Of a DNA stretch of 64,000 nt, positions 8,006-19,488 are shown one piece after another (position 1 is the first letter of the stretch; each line of letters opens with the position of its first letter). The stretch covers positions 1-64,000 of the forward strand of contig NZ_JQCA01000163.1 in NCBI RefSeq assembly GCF_001437125.1, in the 5' to 3' direction. The notes beneath the pieces were generated by a model, which was not told where the DNA came from, ran no database searches, and saw nothing but the letters and a program-made list of their open reading frames with translations. Source of the DNA: Levilactobacillus paucivorans. Its GTDB lineage: Bacteria > Bacillota > Bacilli > Lactobacillales > Lactobacillaceae. The position numbers were made by a program, and so were the translations under genes.

Positions 8006-9373
8006 TTACTTCTTAACTAAAACGGTGACACTTTCCACATGTGGCGTTTGTGGGAATTGGTCGACCGGCTGGATAGCCCCGTCGATGTCGTAGCCGAGTT
8101 CTTGGAAGCGAACCACGTCACGAACCAACGTTGCTGGGTTACAGCTGACGTAGACGACCTTCTTAGGCCCCATCTTGGCAGTGGAATCGATCAGGCTTTC
8201 GGCCAGACCCTTACGTGGCGGATCAACTACCACGACGTCGGGCTTGATGCCGTCTTCTTGCCACTTAGCCATTTGTGATTCAGCCTTAGCCACTTCAAAA
8301 GTGACATTGCTCAAGTGGTTCTTCTGCGCGTTAACCTTGGCGTCTTCGATGGCTTCAGGAACCACATCGACCCCGTAAACCTGCTTAGCGTGCTTAGCCA
8401 AAGCCAGTGAAATCGTCCCGATCCCACAGTAGGCATCGATCACGGTTTCTTCACCGGTTAAGCCAGCCTTGTCGATGGCCATTTGGTAAAGCTTTTCGGT
8501 CTGTTGGGGGTTCACTTGGTAGAATGACCGGGCCGAAATGGCGAAGGTCAAGCCTAACAGGCTATCCTCGATGGTTGGCTTGCCGTACAGCGTCCGCGTC
8601 ACGTTACCCATGATGACATTCGTCTTCTTGGCGTTAACGTTTAGCACGATGCTGGTAACTTCTGGCAAGGCCTTGTGAATCTGATCGACCAGTTGAGCCT
8701 GACTAGGAATCTTTTGCGTCCGGCTAACCAGGACAATCATCATTTCATGACTGTAGTAACCCCGACGAACCATGATGGTCCGCAAGACACCCTTGTCACT
8801 AATTTCATCGTAGGCGGGAATCTCAAACTGGCGGAGCAAATCGCGAACCTTGACGATGGCCGCATCGATGGCTGGGTCCTGAATGTAGAAATCCGTCAAT
8901 GGAATGAGGTCATGGCTGTGTTGCCGGTAGAAACCGGTCTCCAACTGTCCCTTAACCTTACGAACGGGCACTTGGGCCTTGTTCCGGTACTGGGTTGGGT
9001 TAGCCATCCCTAGCGTTGGGGCAACGTCAACATCGACGTGGGCCTTACTGAAGAGTTCCGCAATCTGGTGTTGCTTAAAAGTCAGTTGGGCTGGGTAAGC
9101 CAAGTGTTGCAGGGGCGCAATCCCAGTCTGACGGTATGTCTTGTCGACATCCTTAACCCGGTCAGGCGATTCCGTCTTCCAAGTCACGGCACGAGCAAAA
9201 CCATAGTGGCTCTGCACCTTCGTCACTTGAATCGTGAGTTCTTCACCTGGTAAGGCATTTTCGATAAACAGAGGGAAATCATCAACCTTAGCGACACCCA
9301 TTCCCTGATAAGTTAAATCGGCAATGGTGACGTCGAGGCGTTCGTTCTTTGTTACGGGTGCTTTAGTTTTCAT
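8006..9373 (-). CDS. rlmD: 23S rRNA (uracil-C5)-methyltransferase RlmD/RumA family
   Basis: This SAM-dependent RNA m5U methyltransferase (455 residues) has an N-terminal TRAM domain (about residues 8-65) and a C-terminal Rossmann methyltransferase domain. SAM motif IDAYCGIGTISLALA is near residue 315, VVVDPPRKGL near 388, and the catalytic-cysteine motif VYVSCNPATL near 415. It is the last gene of its operon, 63 bp after dgkB, with AGGAGAACGA before the ATG. Firmicute homologues (RlmCD) may modify two 23S positions, so the exact target uracils are uncertain. Confidence 0.93.
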   Translation of the reverse strand: MKTKAPVTKNERLDVTIADLTYQGMGVAKVDDFPLFIENALPGEELTIQVTKVQSHYGFARAVTWKTESPDRVKDVDKTYRQTGIAPLQHLAYPAQLTFKQHQIAELFSKAHVDVDVAPTLGMANPTQYRNKAQVPVRKVKGQLETGFYRQHSHDLIPLTDFYIQDPAIDAAIVKVRDLLRQFEIPAYDEISDKGVLRTIMVRRGYYSHEMMIVLVSRTQKIPSQAQLVDQIHKALPEVTSIVLNVNAKKTNVIMGNVTRTLYGKPTIEDSLLGLTFAISARSFYQVNPQQTEKLYQMAIDKAGLTGEETVIDAYCGIGTISLALAKHAKQVYGVDVVPEAIEDAKVNAQKNHLSNVTFEVAKAESQMAKWQEDGIKPDVVVVDPPRKGLAESLIDSTAKMGPKKVVYVSCNPATLVRDVVRFQELGYDIDGAIQPVDQFPQTPHVESVTVLVKK

Positions 9374-9436
9374 TCGTTCTCCTTAATGAGAAAGGGATCT
9401 TGCCCTGAAAATGCCGTGCAAAATCCCTTCAGTATC

Positions 9437-10453
9437 TTAATCTTCCGTTGATGTCGTTGATCCGTCGGGTAAGCTTTCCACTTGCTTGACGAATTTTTCT
9501 TCGGCCTCAAGGATCTCCGGTGATTCATTGGTAACCGCCGCATCTGGAATGTCGTCGAGATTGGCGTACATTTCAATGTGTTGGGCCAAATTGGTGAATT
9601 TCATTGGCGCATCGCCACCATATTCACCGTCCAGGTTAATCATCATGCGGTCTTCAACCGGCCGTGCAATGACCTTACTGGTCTTCTTGTAAATAATGTG
9701 GGGATCGTTGATGTGCTTTCCGCCGTTTAAGACGAGACCCATCAACCGCAGGATTTCCGGCATGCTGGCGGTCTTCACGATAATCATCGTAAATTTACCA
9801 TCGTCCAAGGCAGCGTCAGGCACAATCTGTTCAAAGCCCCCGATGGAGTTGGTCAGCGCCAAGAGAAACATCGACGCCTTCCCCCGGAAATGGCCGTCAT
9901 CATAGGTCAAGTCCATATCAATCGGCTTAATCCGTGGCAACAACTCGGCCCCCTTCAGCAGGTAGGCCAAGTAGCCAAAGATCGACTTTAAGTTGGATGG
10001 CACATCGTAGGTTAACTCGGTCAGTAAGCCCCCACCGGCAATGTTAATAAAGTAGGTTTCGCCCGCCTGACCGATGTCCATCTTGATGGTTTGATTCTTC
10101 AGGACCACCTTGGCTGCCGCTAACGGATCCTCACGTGGAATGTGTAAGGCCCGCGCATAGTCATTGGTCGTTCCGGCCGGAATGATCGCCATCTTCGGAC
10201 GATGGGGTAATCCCGCAATCCCGTTCACAACCTGGTTGATGGTCCCATCCCCACCGGCAGCCACAATGAGTTCAAACCCGGCCTTAGCGGCGCGCGTTGC
10301 CTCATTCTGTGCCGAATCCGGGGCAGCAGTTGTTGCATATGCACTGGTTTCATAACCGGCCTGTTCAAACACTGCCAGAATATCAATCAGATCTTTTTTT
10401 AATGCCTCACGCCCTGAGGTTGGATTGTAGATCACCCTTGCCCGTTTACGCAT
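9437..10453 (-). CDS. dgkB: Diacylglycerol kinase DgkB
   Basis: This soluble lipid kinase recycles diacylglycerol released during lipoteichoic acid synthesis back to phosphatidic acid. The 338 residues hold the DAGK catalytic domain: AAGGDGTINQVVNGI near residue 65 (nucleotide-binding GGDGT) and IPAGTTNDYARAL near 91. The C-terminal lid domain contains INLDGEYGG. The tail of about 30 residues is acidic and low in complexity. GGAGG is placed 6 nt before the ATG, and the gene follows gatB by 18 bp in the gatCAB-dgkB-rlmD cluster, an arrangement common in lactobacilli. Confidence 0.94.
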   Translation of the reverse strand: MRKRARVIYNPTSGREALKKDLIDILAVFEQAGYETSAYATTAAPDSAQNEATRAAKAGFELIVAAGGDGTINQVVNGIAGLPHRPKMAIIPAGTTNDYARALHIPREDPLAAAKVVLKNQTIKMDIGQAGETYFINIAGGGLLTELTYDVPSNLKSIFGYLAYLLKGAELLPRIKPIDMDLTYDDGHFRGKASMFLLALTNSIGGFEQIVPDAALDDGKFTMIIVKTASMPEILRLMGLVLNGGKHINDPHIIYKKTSKVIARPVEDRMMINLDGEYGGDAPMKFTNLAQHIEMYANLDDIPDAAVTNESPEILEAEEKFVKQVESLPDGSTTSTED

Positions 10454-10471
10454 GTTGTGCCTCCATTGTTC

Positions 10472-11893
10472 TTATTGCTTTAAGGCTGTCATCAGTAACT
10501 GATTGACAACCTGCGGGTTAGCTTGTCCGTGGGTTTGCTTCATGATTTGACCAACCAGGTAACCAACGGCACGTTTCTTCCCGTTGTTAAAGTCTTCAAT
10601 CGATTGTGGATTAGCGTCTAAGACGTCATCGATAATCGGTTGGAGCTTAGCTGGATCGGACAATTGAACCAGGCCATGTGCTTCGACGAAGGCCTTAGGT
10701 TCTTCACCGTTGGTAATGGCCTTGAAGACCTTCTTGGCCATCTTGCTAGAAATGGTCCCGTCGGAAATCAAGTTGATCATGCCGGCCAAGTTAGCTGGCG
10801 TCAGCTTCGTGGCTTGTAAATCGACATGGTTGTCATTCAGGAAGGCGTTAACGTCCCCTTGTAGGTAGTTAGCGGCCATCTTAGGGTCAGCCTTCAAGGC
10901 AACCGTTGCATCGAAGAAGTCTGACATTTCCTTGGTTTGGGTGATAACCATGGCGTCATAATCTGTCAAACCAAGCTCGTTAACGTAACGTTCCCGCCGC
11001 TTAGTTGGCATTTCTGGCATGGCATCCCCGAGTTCCTTGATCCACTCATCACTGATGTTCAGTGCTGGCAGATCGGGTTCTGGGAAGTACCGGTAGTCAT
11101 CGGCACCGGCCTTGACCCGCATCAGGATCGTTTCGCCGGTCTTTTCGTCGAACCGCCGCGTTTCTTGTTGAACCGCGCCGCCAGACATTAAGACCTGCTG
11201 TTGCCGCTTTTCTTCGTACTCGAGCCCCCGTTGCACGTAGTTAAAGGAGTTCAAGTTCTTCAATTCGGTCTTAGTCCCAAACTTTTCTTGACCCACCGGA
11301 CGGACAGAAATGTTAACGTCGACCCGCATGGATCCTTCTTCCATCTTCACATCGGAGATCCCAGTAAATTGGATCCGTTGACGTAAGGCTTCCAGGTAGG
11401 CATAGGCTTCAGCTGGTGAAGCGATGTCTGGCTTAGAAACGATTTCAATCAATGGCGTCCCTTGCCGATTTAAATCGACGTAAGAATAGTCGCGTTCGTG
11501 GGTGTTCTTCCCGGCATCTTCTTCGATATGCATCTCGGAGATCCCGATTTTCTTCTTCACACCATCCACGTCAACTTCAACCCAGCCATCGTGACCGATA
11601 GGCTTGTCGGATTGCGTGATTTGGTAGGCCTTCGGGTTATCCGGATAGAAGTAGTTCTTCCGGTCAAAGTGGGTGTGTTGTTCTACGGTCGCATGCAGTG
11701 CTAAAGCTGCGATGATTCCGTCGGCGACAACCCCCTTGTTGGTCGTTGGCAATACCCCAGGGTATCCCCAATCGATCACGTTGGTGTTGGCGTTCGTTTC
11801 GGCCCCATAGGCCACGGGTGATGGGCTAAAGATCTTTGAATGGGTCTTTAACTCGATGTGGACTTCAAGTCCAATAGTTGTTTCAAAGTTCAT
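10472..11893 (-). CDS. gatB: Asp-tRNA(Asn)/Glu-tRNA(Gln) amidotransferase subunit B
   Basis: GatB binds mischarged Glu-tRNA(Gln) or Asp-tRNA(Asn) and activates it with ATP so that ammonia from GatA completes Gln- or Asn-tRNA. The 473-residue length is typical. It opens [13 protein letters not shown], and [16 protein letters not shown] near residue 103 belongs to the active-site cradle. The C-terminal YqeY-like tail domain spans roughly 330-473. Its ATG overlaps the gatA stop (TAATG). Confidence 0.98.
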   Translation of the reverse strand: MNFETTIGLEVHIELKTHSKIFSPSPVAYGAETNANTNVIDWGYPGVLPTTNKGVVADGIIAALALHATVEQHTHFDRKNYFYPDNPKAYQITQSDKPIGHDGWVEVDVDGVKKKIGISEMHIEEDAGKNTHERDYSYVDLNRQGTPLIEIVSKPDIASPAEAYAYLEALRQRIQFTGISDVKMEEGSMRVDVNISVRPVGQEKFGTKTELKNLNSFNYVQRGLEYEEKRQQQVLMSGGAVQQETRRFDEKTGETILMRVKAGADDYRYFPEPDLPALNISDEWIKELGDAMPEMPTKRRERYVNELGLTDYDAMVITQTKEMSDFFDATVALKADPKMAANYLQGDVNAFLNDNHVDLQATKLTPANLAGMINLISDGTISSKMAKKVFKAITNGEEPKAFVEAHGLVQLSDPAKLQPIIDDVLDANPQSIEDFNNGKKRAVGYLVGQIMKQTHGQANPQVVNQLLMTALKQ

Positions 11894-13362
11894 TAGTTTT
11901 GACCTCCTAACGTTGGCAGTTGGGTATGGAAGTCTGTGCTCTGTTCGAACGCGTACCCGGCCCGGTAAAGCGTGCTTTCGTCAAATGGACGGCCGATCAG
12001 TTGCATCCCAACCGGTAAGCCATTACTGAAGCCAGCTGGCAGGGAAAGACCTGGCAATCCAGCTAAGTTAACAGGGATCGTCAAAACGTCATTCATGTAC
12101 ATCGTGATTGGATCCTTGATTTCGTCACCCAAACCAAAGGCTGGTGTTGGGGCAACGGGACCCATGATGAAGTCATGATCCTTCAAGATTGCCTTGAAGT
12201 CATTCATGATCACCGTCCGGACTTTGGCAGCCTTCAAGAAGTAGGCGTCATAGAACCCAGCGGACAGTGAGAACGTCCCCAACATGATCCGGCGCTTAAC
12301 TTCATCGCCAAAACCTTCGGAACGCGACTTCACGTAAACGTCTTCCAAGTTCTGAACATCCTTGGCCCGGTAACCATAACGAATACCATCGAAACGTTGC
12401 AGGTTAGAGGAAGCTTCGGAGGACGCAATGATGTAGTAGGCAGCAACGCCATACTTGTTGTGTGGTAACGAAACTTCGTCAACCGTGGCCCCTAACTTAC
12501 GGTAGGTGTCGGCAGCGGCCAGAATTGCGGCCTTGACGTCATCGCTGACCCCGTCCGCCAGGTATTCCTTAGGCAAACCAATCCGCAAGCCCTTAACGCT
12601 CGTGGCATCGTTTAAGTCGGCGGCAAAGTCAGGAACGGCTTGCGTCGAACTGGTTAAATCGTGGTCGTCATGGCCGGCAATGGCACTCAAGACCGTGGCA
12701 TTATCCTTAACACCATGAGTCAAAGGCCCGATTTGGTCCAAACTTGACCCGAAGGCAATCAGCCCCCAGCGAGACACCCGACCATACGTTGGCTTGATGC
12801 CGACGATCCCGTTAAAGGAAGCGGGTTGCCGAATCGAACCACCGGTATCTGAACCCAGGGCAACTGGCACTTGACCAGAAGCTACTGCGGCCGCAGAACC
12901 ACCAGAAGACCCACCGGGAACCTTGGTTTGGTCCCAGGCATTCTTCGTTGGCTTGAAGGCTGAGTTTTCAGTTGAACCACCCATGGCAAATTCATCCAGG
13001 TTGGTCTTTCCGACTGTGATCATTTGTGCAGCGGCCAACTTTTCAGTAACCGTGGCATCATAGACCGGCTTGAAGTCCGCTAACATCTTAGAAGCAGCGG
13101 TTGTCGTCAGACCCTTGGTCACAATATTATCTTTTAAAGCCACAGGAATCCCGGCCAATGGCTGGTCATCACTGATACCGGCCTCATCAATCTTAGCGGC
13201 CTGAGCCAAGGCGGCGTCTTCATTGAGGTTTAAGAAGGCGTCAATCTTGGTATCCGTGTCCTTGATGTTGTCGAGTGTCGCTTGGGTTAATTCCTTGGCA
13301 CTGACCTTTTTGGCAACCAGGTCGGCGTGGAGGCTAGCGAGATCTTGGTTAAAGTAGTTCAT
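11893..13362 (-). CDS. gatA: Asp-tRNA(Asn)/Glu-tRNA(Gln) amidotransferase subunit A
   Basis: GatA is the amidase that releases ammonia from glutamine for the GatCAB complex. The 489 residues contain the amidase-signature triad: Lys in [11 protein letters not shown] near residue 77, Ser in the [14 protein letters not shown] loop near 152, and the nucleophile Ser in [12 protein letters not shown] near 176. It lies directly after gatC (stop 13363, start 13362) and overlaps gatB by one base, so the three subunits are translationally coupled. Confidence 0.98.
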   Translation of the reverse strand: MNYFNQDLASLHADLVAKKVSAKELTQATLDNIKDTDTKIDAFLNLNEDAALAQAAKIDEAGISDDQPLAGIPVALKDNIVTKGLTTTAASKMLADFKPVYDATVTEKLAAAQMITVGKTNLDEFAMGGSTENSAFKPTKNAWDQTKVPGGSSGGSAAAVASGQVPVALGSDTGGSIRQPASFNGIVGIKPTYGRVSRWGLIAFGSSLDQIGPLTHGVKDNATVLSAIAGHDDHDLTSSTQAVPDFAADLNDATSVKGLRIGLPKEYLADGVSDDVKAAILAAADTYRKLGATVDEVSLPHNKYGVAAYYIIASSEASSNLQRFDGIRYGYRAKDVQNLEDVYVKSRSEGFGDEVKRRIMLGTFSLSAGFYDAYFLKAAKVRTVIMNDFKAILKDHDFIMGPVAPTPAFGLGDEIKDPITMYMNDVLTIPVNLAGLPGLSLPAGFSNGLPVGMQLIGRPFDESTLYRAGYAFEQSTDFHTQLPTLGGQN

Positions 13363-13674
13363 CTATTCATTATCCTCGCTTTCATCGATGATGGCTGGTA
13401 CCTTGATGAAGCCGCGGGCAGCGTCCGGCGCGTTCTTTAACAACGCCTCACTTTGTCCCCAGTTATCGGCGACATCTTCACGCATCACATTTAATTGGTC
13501 AGAAACACTACTGGTTGCTTCGACACCGGTCGTATCGACTTCACTCAGTGTCTCAAACAGGCCAATAATGTCGTCAAGTTGGGGCGTAAACGCGTCCAAC
13601 TGGGCATCCGTAAATTCAAGCTTTGCCAATCCGGCAACGTGTTGAACTTGTTCTCGAGTAATTCGATTAGCCAT
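13363..13674 (-). CDS. gatC: Asp-tRNA(Asn)/Glu-tRNA(Gln) amidotransferase subunit C
   Basis: This is the small scaffold subunit (103 residues) that wraps GatA and GatB together. The N-terminal ITREQVQHVAGLAKLEF is the family signature. I used the ATG at 13674 behind GAGGGA; an in-frame TTG immediately upstream is less likely. It is the first gene of gatCAB-dgkB-rlmD, and a promoter with -10 TAAAAT lies about 75 bp upstream. Confidence 0.96.
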   Translation of the reverse strand: MANRITREQVQHVAGLAKLEFTDAQLDAFTPQLDDIIGLFETLSEVDTTGVEATSSVSDQLNVMREDVADNWGQSEALLKNAPDAARGFIKVPAIIDESEDNE

Positions 13675-13747
13675 CAATTATCCCTCTTTCTAATTTATCC
13701 GCATTCACCATTTACCTTCTAAAATCCAAAGATAAACATACATTGCC

Positions 13748-13756
13748 ATTTTACCA
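13748..13756 (-). promoter_or_regulatory. Promoter of gatCAB operon
   Basis: On the minus strand TG-G-TAAAAT (-10 at 13753-13748) is an extended -10 between the camS terminator and gatC. The -35 is weak. Confidence 0.5.
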
Positions 13757-13784
13757 TATATCCACGTCAGACAAAGGATAATGA

Positions 13785-13820
13785 CAAAAAATCGGCAACC
13801 GTTCAACTGACGGCCACCGA
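13785..13820 (-). terminator. Terminator after camS
   Basis: An 11-bp stem with three G-U pairs (arms 13810-13820 and 13792-13802) is followed on the minus strand by six U's. Confidence 0.75.
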
Positions 13821-13832
13821 CTCGCAATCTGT

Positions 13833-14978
13833 TTAATAACTATTAAAGACGTGACTCGCAAATTTCTTTTCGCCACTTGCCCGTGACAAGTAACTCTGAA
13901 CGCCGTCAGTTGAGGAAACCTTGACGTCGATCGGAACCCCCGTTGGCAGATATTTCTGTGCCGCCGTCTGGAGATATTGCGTGAAGCTAATGATTTCCGT
14001 TTGACTGTAGAACTGGGTGTTGATATTAACGTGCATCCCCTGTAACGTGTTCCCATCGTATTGGGCTTGCGCCGTCACCCCACTCAAGTTCGGGAAGAAG
14101 TTCTCGACCTGCGACTTAAAGTTAGTAAAGGAGCTGGCATCGTTACTGTTAGGGGCACTCTGTCCACTTTCAACTGGGAAGACCACGTTCTTCTGACCCA
14201 AAGCCGTCCAATCCTTAACCGTCGTTGCCCCGGCCTTATTCTGGGAGTAAGCCATGAAGGTTCCCCCAACCAGACTATCGTTAGAGGCTTGCCGGTAAAT
14301 AGCAATCACAATCGGCACGTTCTTCAAAGCCGACTTCTGACGCATCCGTTGCAGGACGGTATTGGCGGCCTTCTTGGCATATGCCAGGCCGGCTGCCTTG
14401 CTGATCTTGGTCTCGTAAGTGGCCCCGTACTGTTCCTTCTTGTAGTAGTCCACAGAGTTCACGGCGATCCCAACAGTCACCCCACTAAGTGAGAGCTTGT
14501 TGTTCTTTTGCGTCATGTAGTCTTGTTCTTCCAACGCCTGGATGTAAACTGGATTTCGCTTATCAGGAGATTTTGAGCCATTGTCTTTGGGATTCAATCC
14601 CGTGTCATTAGACTTTGACTGACGGTCTAACCAGTTCTGAACCGTGGATGAACTCAGGTATTGCCCTTCCTGGAAGACGTACTTCTTGGTTGAGAAGACT
14701 TTCTTGGAGACGTTCAACATCCCCGATTCAAAGCTCTTCAAATTGTAGGTATTGCCGGAGTCCTGACTGTTCGTGACCCCCCGTGACTTACTGGTCTGGT
14801 AGTGGCCACTCTTAATGACCCCTTCGTAGTCGCCATCCGTCGACTGGCCGGTCAGTTGGGTACTCCCCGTCTTGCTGGAACCCGAACCAGAAGACATGTT
14901 GGAACTACTTAAATTACCACACGCAGCCAAAAATAACGGTACTGTGGCTAACGCAATCAAGATTCGTAACCGTTTCAC
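13833..14978 (-). CDS. camS: CamS-family sex-pheromone-precursor lipoprotein
   Basis: This 381-residue surface lipoprotein belongs to the CamS family, named for the enterococcal/staphylococcal pheromone precursor. A signal peptide ends in the lipobox L-A-A-C with Cys at residue 20, followed by a Ser/Gly-rich linker (about 21-40) and the conserved CamS domain. I chose the GTG at 14978 because AGGAGGA lies 8-9 nt upstream; an in-frame ATG at 15005 would overlap ligA but lacks a good site. It is the third gene of pcrA-ligA-camS, a conserved Firmicute neighbourhood. The domain's cellular role is not well known, and pheromone release is not implied here. Confidence 0.9.
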   Translation of the reverse strand: MKRLRILIALATVPLFLAACGNLSSSNMSSGSGSSKTGSTQLTGQSTDGDYEGVIKSGHYQTSKSRGVTNSQDSGNTYNLKSFESGMLNVSKKVFSTKKYVFQEGQYLSSSTVQNWLDRQSKSNDTGLNPKDNGSKSPDKRNPVYIQALEEQDYMTQKNNKLSLSGVTVGIAVNSVDYYKKEQYGATYETKISKAAGLAYAKKAANTVLQRMRQKSALKNVPIVIAIYRQASNDSLVGGTFMAYSQNKAGATTVKDWTALGQKNVVFPVESGQSAPNSNDASSFTNFKSQVENFFPNLSGVTAQAQYDGNTLQGMHVNINTQFYSQTEIISFTQYLQTAAQKYLPTGVPIDVKVSSTDGVQSYLSRASGEKKFASHVFNSY

Positions 14979-15001
14979 GACTTGTTTCCTCCTAAAGGTC
15001 T

Positions 15002-17050
<2,049 letters not shown>

Positions 17051-17057
17051 TTAACTT

Positions 17058-19322
17058 CTAGTCATCCACTCGTTTGATTGGGGCAAACGCTGCTAAGAGC
17101 CGCTTAACACCCTGTTCTGGAAAGGCAATATCGAGTTCGGCATCTTCACCGGTTCCGTTAACCTTAACCACGGTTCCGATACCCCACTTCTTGTGGCTGG
17201 CCTTGTCACCCACACCCCAAGAAACCTTACCAGCACCAGTTCCGCCAGATTCACTGACGCGACCGGTCTTCCCATGATAAGGCGTCGCAACGGCACTGGC
17301 CGTCCGCCGTTCAAATGGTAAGTCACGCCGACTTGGCGTCAAGCCGGACTTCGTTTCACTGTAATCCAGATGGAGCAGTTCTGGTTCGATTTCGGTCACA
17401 AAGCGCGACTGCGGATTCGTTTGCCGGCGACCGTAAAGCATTCTAGAATACGCATTCGTCAAATAAAGCTTGGTCTGAGCCCGCGTGATACCCACGTAAG
17501 CCAACCGCCGTTCTTCCTCGAGCTCATCGTCTTCGAGCATGGCTCTGGACAGGGGGAAGATTCCCTCTTCCAGTCCCATGAGGAAGATAACTGGAAATTC
17601 CAGTCCCTTAGCCGCATGCAACGTCATTAACGTGACCTCAGCGGGTTCTTCCTCTACGTCGTCTTGGGCAGAAACCAAGGCCAAATCAGCTAGGAATTCA
17701 ACCAACCGGTCCTCATCCTCGTCGTGATCGGCGTTGTCCCAATCCGTATCAAACTTCTGGGTCACGGACAGGAATTCCTCAATATTTTCAATTCGGGTTT
17801 CGGCTTCCAGGGACTTAGAGGCTTTCAAAGCCTTCATGTAGCCCGTCTCATCTAGAATTTGGTTGGTAATATCGGAGACCCCACTGGTTGGCGCGGCCTC
17901 TTGAATGGCCTTGATGGTCAATCCAAACTTCTCCATCGAATTGCGAATTCGGGTCCCCAGGTTATTGGCCAGACTAATGTTCTGGGTGGCTTCGAGTTCC
18001 GTCCAATCGTTAAATTCGGCGAACTCCCGGAGTTTGGTCAGACTCGTGGCCCCAATCCCCCGTTTTGGTTCGTTAATAATCCGTTCGAGACTCATGGAGT
18101 CCGCGGGATTAGCCACTAACGTCAGGTAAGCCAGGACGTCTCTTATTTCCTTACGGTCGTAGAACTTGTGGCCCCCGACCATGGTGTAAGGGATATTCGC
18201 CTTGACCAACGTTTCTTCAATCACTCGTGACTGCGCGTTGGTTCGGTACAGAATCGCAAAGTCCCCATAATCGTGGTGATTCTGCGTTCGTTCTTCTTGA
18301 ATCTTAGCCACGACATAGTGGGCTTCGTCGTTTTCATTTTGACCCCGGTAATAGGAGATCTTGTCCCCTTCGGGATTCTCGGTCCACAGATCCTTCTTCT
18401 TCCGGTTAACGTTCTTCTGAATCACATCGTTAGCGGCCTGTAAGATGGTCTTAGTTGACCGATAGTTCTGTTCCAACAGTGTCACGTGGGCACTGGGATA
18501 GTCATGTTCAAAGTTCAGGATGTTTTCCATGTTGGCACCCCGCCAACCGTAAATACTTTGATCGCCATCCCCAACAACACAGAGATTGCCATGCTTCTTA
18601 GCCAGCATATTTACCAGCGTGTACTGCGCATCGTTGGTATCTTGGTATTCGTCAACGTGAATGTACTGGAACTTTTCTTGGTAGTAGCCCAGCACATCGT
18701 CATTTTCCTTAAATAACTTGATGGTCAGCATGATCAGGTCATCGAAATCCATGGCCTGGTTTGCCTTAAGTTCACGCTGATAGTTCTCGTAAACATTCGA
18801 CACCGTTTCCTCGAAAGGATTACCAGCGGCTGCACGCATCATGGCCGGTGTCTGTAAGGCATTTTTAGCGTTTGAAATGGCCCCTAAAACGGAACGGGGA
18901 TCGAACTTCTTCACATCCAAATTCAAGTCTTGTAAGACTCGCTTAACCAAGGTCCGTTGTTCACCGGGATCGGCGATTGTAAACGCCCGATTGTACCCTA
19001 ATTTATCGGCATCGCGACGCAAGATCCGGACACACAACGCATGGAACGTGGAAACCCACACGTCGCGGCCATCGGGGCCCAAGAGCTTGGCCACCCGCTC
19101 CCGCATTTCCTTAGCCGCCTTGTTCGTAAAGGTAATCGCCAGAATCCGCCAAGGCATCACACTATTGTGTTCAATGAGATACGCCACTCGGTGCGTCAAT
19201 ACTCGGGTCTTGCCACTACCGGCACCCGCCAATACCAACAGAGGGCCCTCCGTTTGGAGAACGGCCTCCGTCTGCTTATCATTCATGCCAGTTAACAATT
19301 CTTCTCCTGCCACCGTGAACAC
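17058..19322 (-). CDS. pcrA: ATP-dependent DNA helicase PcrA
   Basis: PcrA is the essential Firmicute UvrD-type 3'-5' helicase for repair and plasmid replication. The 754-residue protein shows all superfamily 1 motifs: Walker A GAGSGKT (residues 33-39), VDEYQDTN, GDGDQSIYGWRGA, LEQNYRST, TLHAAKGLEFPVIFL and VGITRAQ. The C-terminal tail is the Tudor-like module (WGVGDKASHKKWGIGTVV) that contacts RNA polymerase. The start is not certain: GTG at 19322 sits close to GAGAGG, and GTG at 19313 or the TTG nine residues in, behind AGGAG, are alternatives. All keep the helicase core. Confidence 0.96.
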   Translation of the reverse strand: MFTVAGEELLTGMNDKQTEAVLQTEGPLLVLAGAGSGKTRVLTHRVAYLIEHNSVMPWRILAITFTNKAAKEMRERVAKLLGPDGRDVWVSTFHALCVRILRRDADKLGYNRAFTIADPGEQRTLVKRVLQDLNLDVKKFDPRSVLGAISNAKNALQTPAMMRAAAGNPFEETVSNVYENYQRELKANQAMDFDDLIMLTIKLFKENDDVLGYYQEKFQYIHVDEYQDTNDAQYTLVNMLAKKHGNLCVVGDGDQSIYGWRGANMENILNFEHDYPSAHVTLLEQNYRSTKTILQAANDVIQKNVNRKKKDLWTENPEGDKISYYRGQNENDEAHYVVAKIQEERTQNHHDYGDFAILYRTNAQSRVIEETLVKANIPYTMVGGHKFYDRKEIRDVLAYLTLVANPADSMSLERIINEPKRGIGATSLTKLREFAEFNDWTELEATQNISLANNLGTRIRNSMEKFGLTIKAIQEAAPTSGVSDITNQILDETGYMKALKASKSLEAETRIENIEEFLSVTQKFDTDWDNADHDEDEDRLVEFLADLALVSAQDDVEEEPAEVTLMTLHAAKGLEFPVIFLMGLEEGIFPLSRAMLEDDELEEERRLAYVGITRAQTKLYLTNAYSRMLYGRRQTNPQSRFVTEIEPELLHLDYSETKSGLTPSRRDLPFERRTASAVATPYHGKTGRVSESGGTGAGKVSWGVGDKASHKKWGIGTVVKVNGTGEDAELDIAFPEQGVKRLLAAFAPIKRVDD

Positions 19323-19348
19323 AATCCTCTCTGTAATTAGTCTTGACC

Positions 19349-19357
19349 ATTATAGCA
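19349..19357 (-). promoter_or_regulatory. Promoter of pcrA-ligA-camS
   Basis: On the minus strand TG-C-TATAAT is a consensus extended -10 about 30 bp upstream of pcrA. Confidence 0.65.
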
Positions 19358-19415
19358 AAAAAACATACGTTCTGCGAGGTGAACTCCCCTAGTTTACCAG
19401 GTCGTTTTTGCCCAT

Positions 19416-19445
19416 GAAAAAGGGTCGAGACCGCTGCCTCGACCC
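19416..19445 (-). terminator. Terminator after the PurK-like gene
   Basis: A perfect 8-bp stem GGGTCGAG/CTCGACCC with an 8-nt loop is followed on the minus strand by five U's. Confidence 0.85.
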
Positions 19446-19488
19446 CCACTCCTTCGGGTCATTTGGCAACCCTTAAAGAAGTTCTAAA

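Noticed and set aside
14061-14492. 143-codon plus-strand reading frame inside camS
   Set aside because: It is antisense to a well-supported lipoprotein gene, lacks a ribosome binding site and has no recognisable family pattern.
18841-19392. 183-codon plus-strand reading frame opposite pcrA
   Set aside because: It runs through conserved helicase motifs on the other strand; composition explains the long frame.
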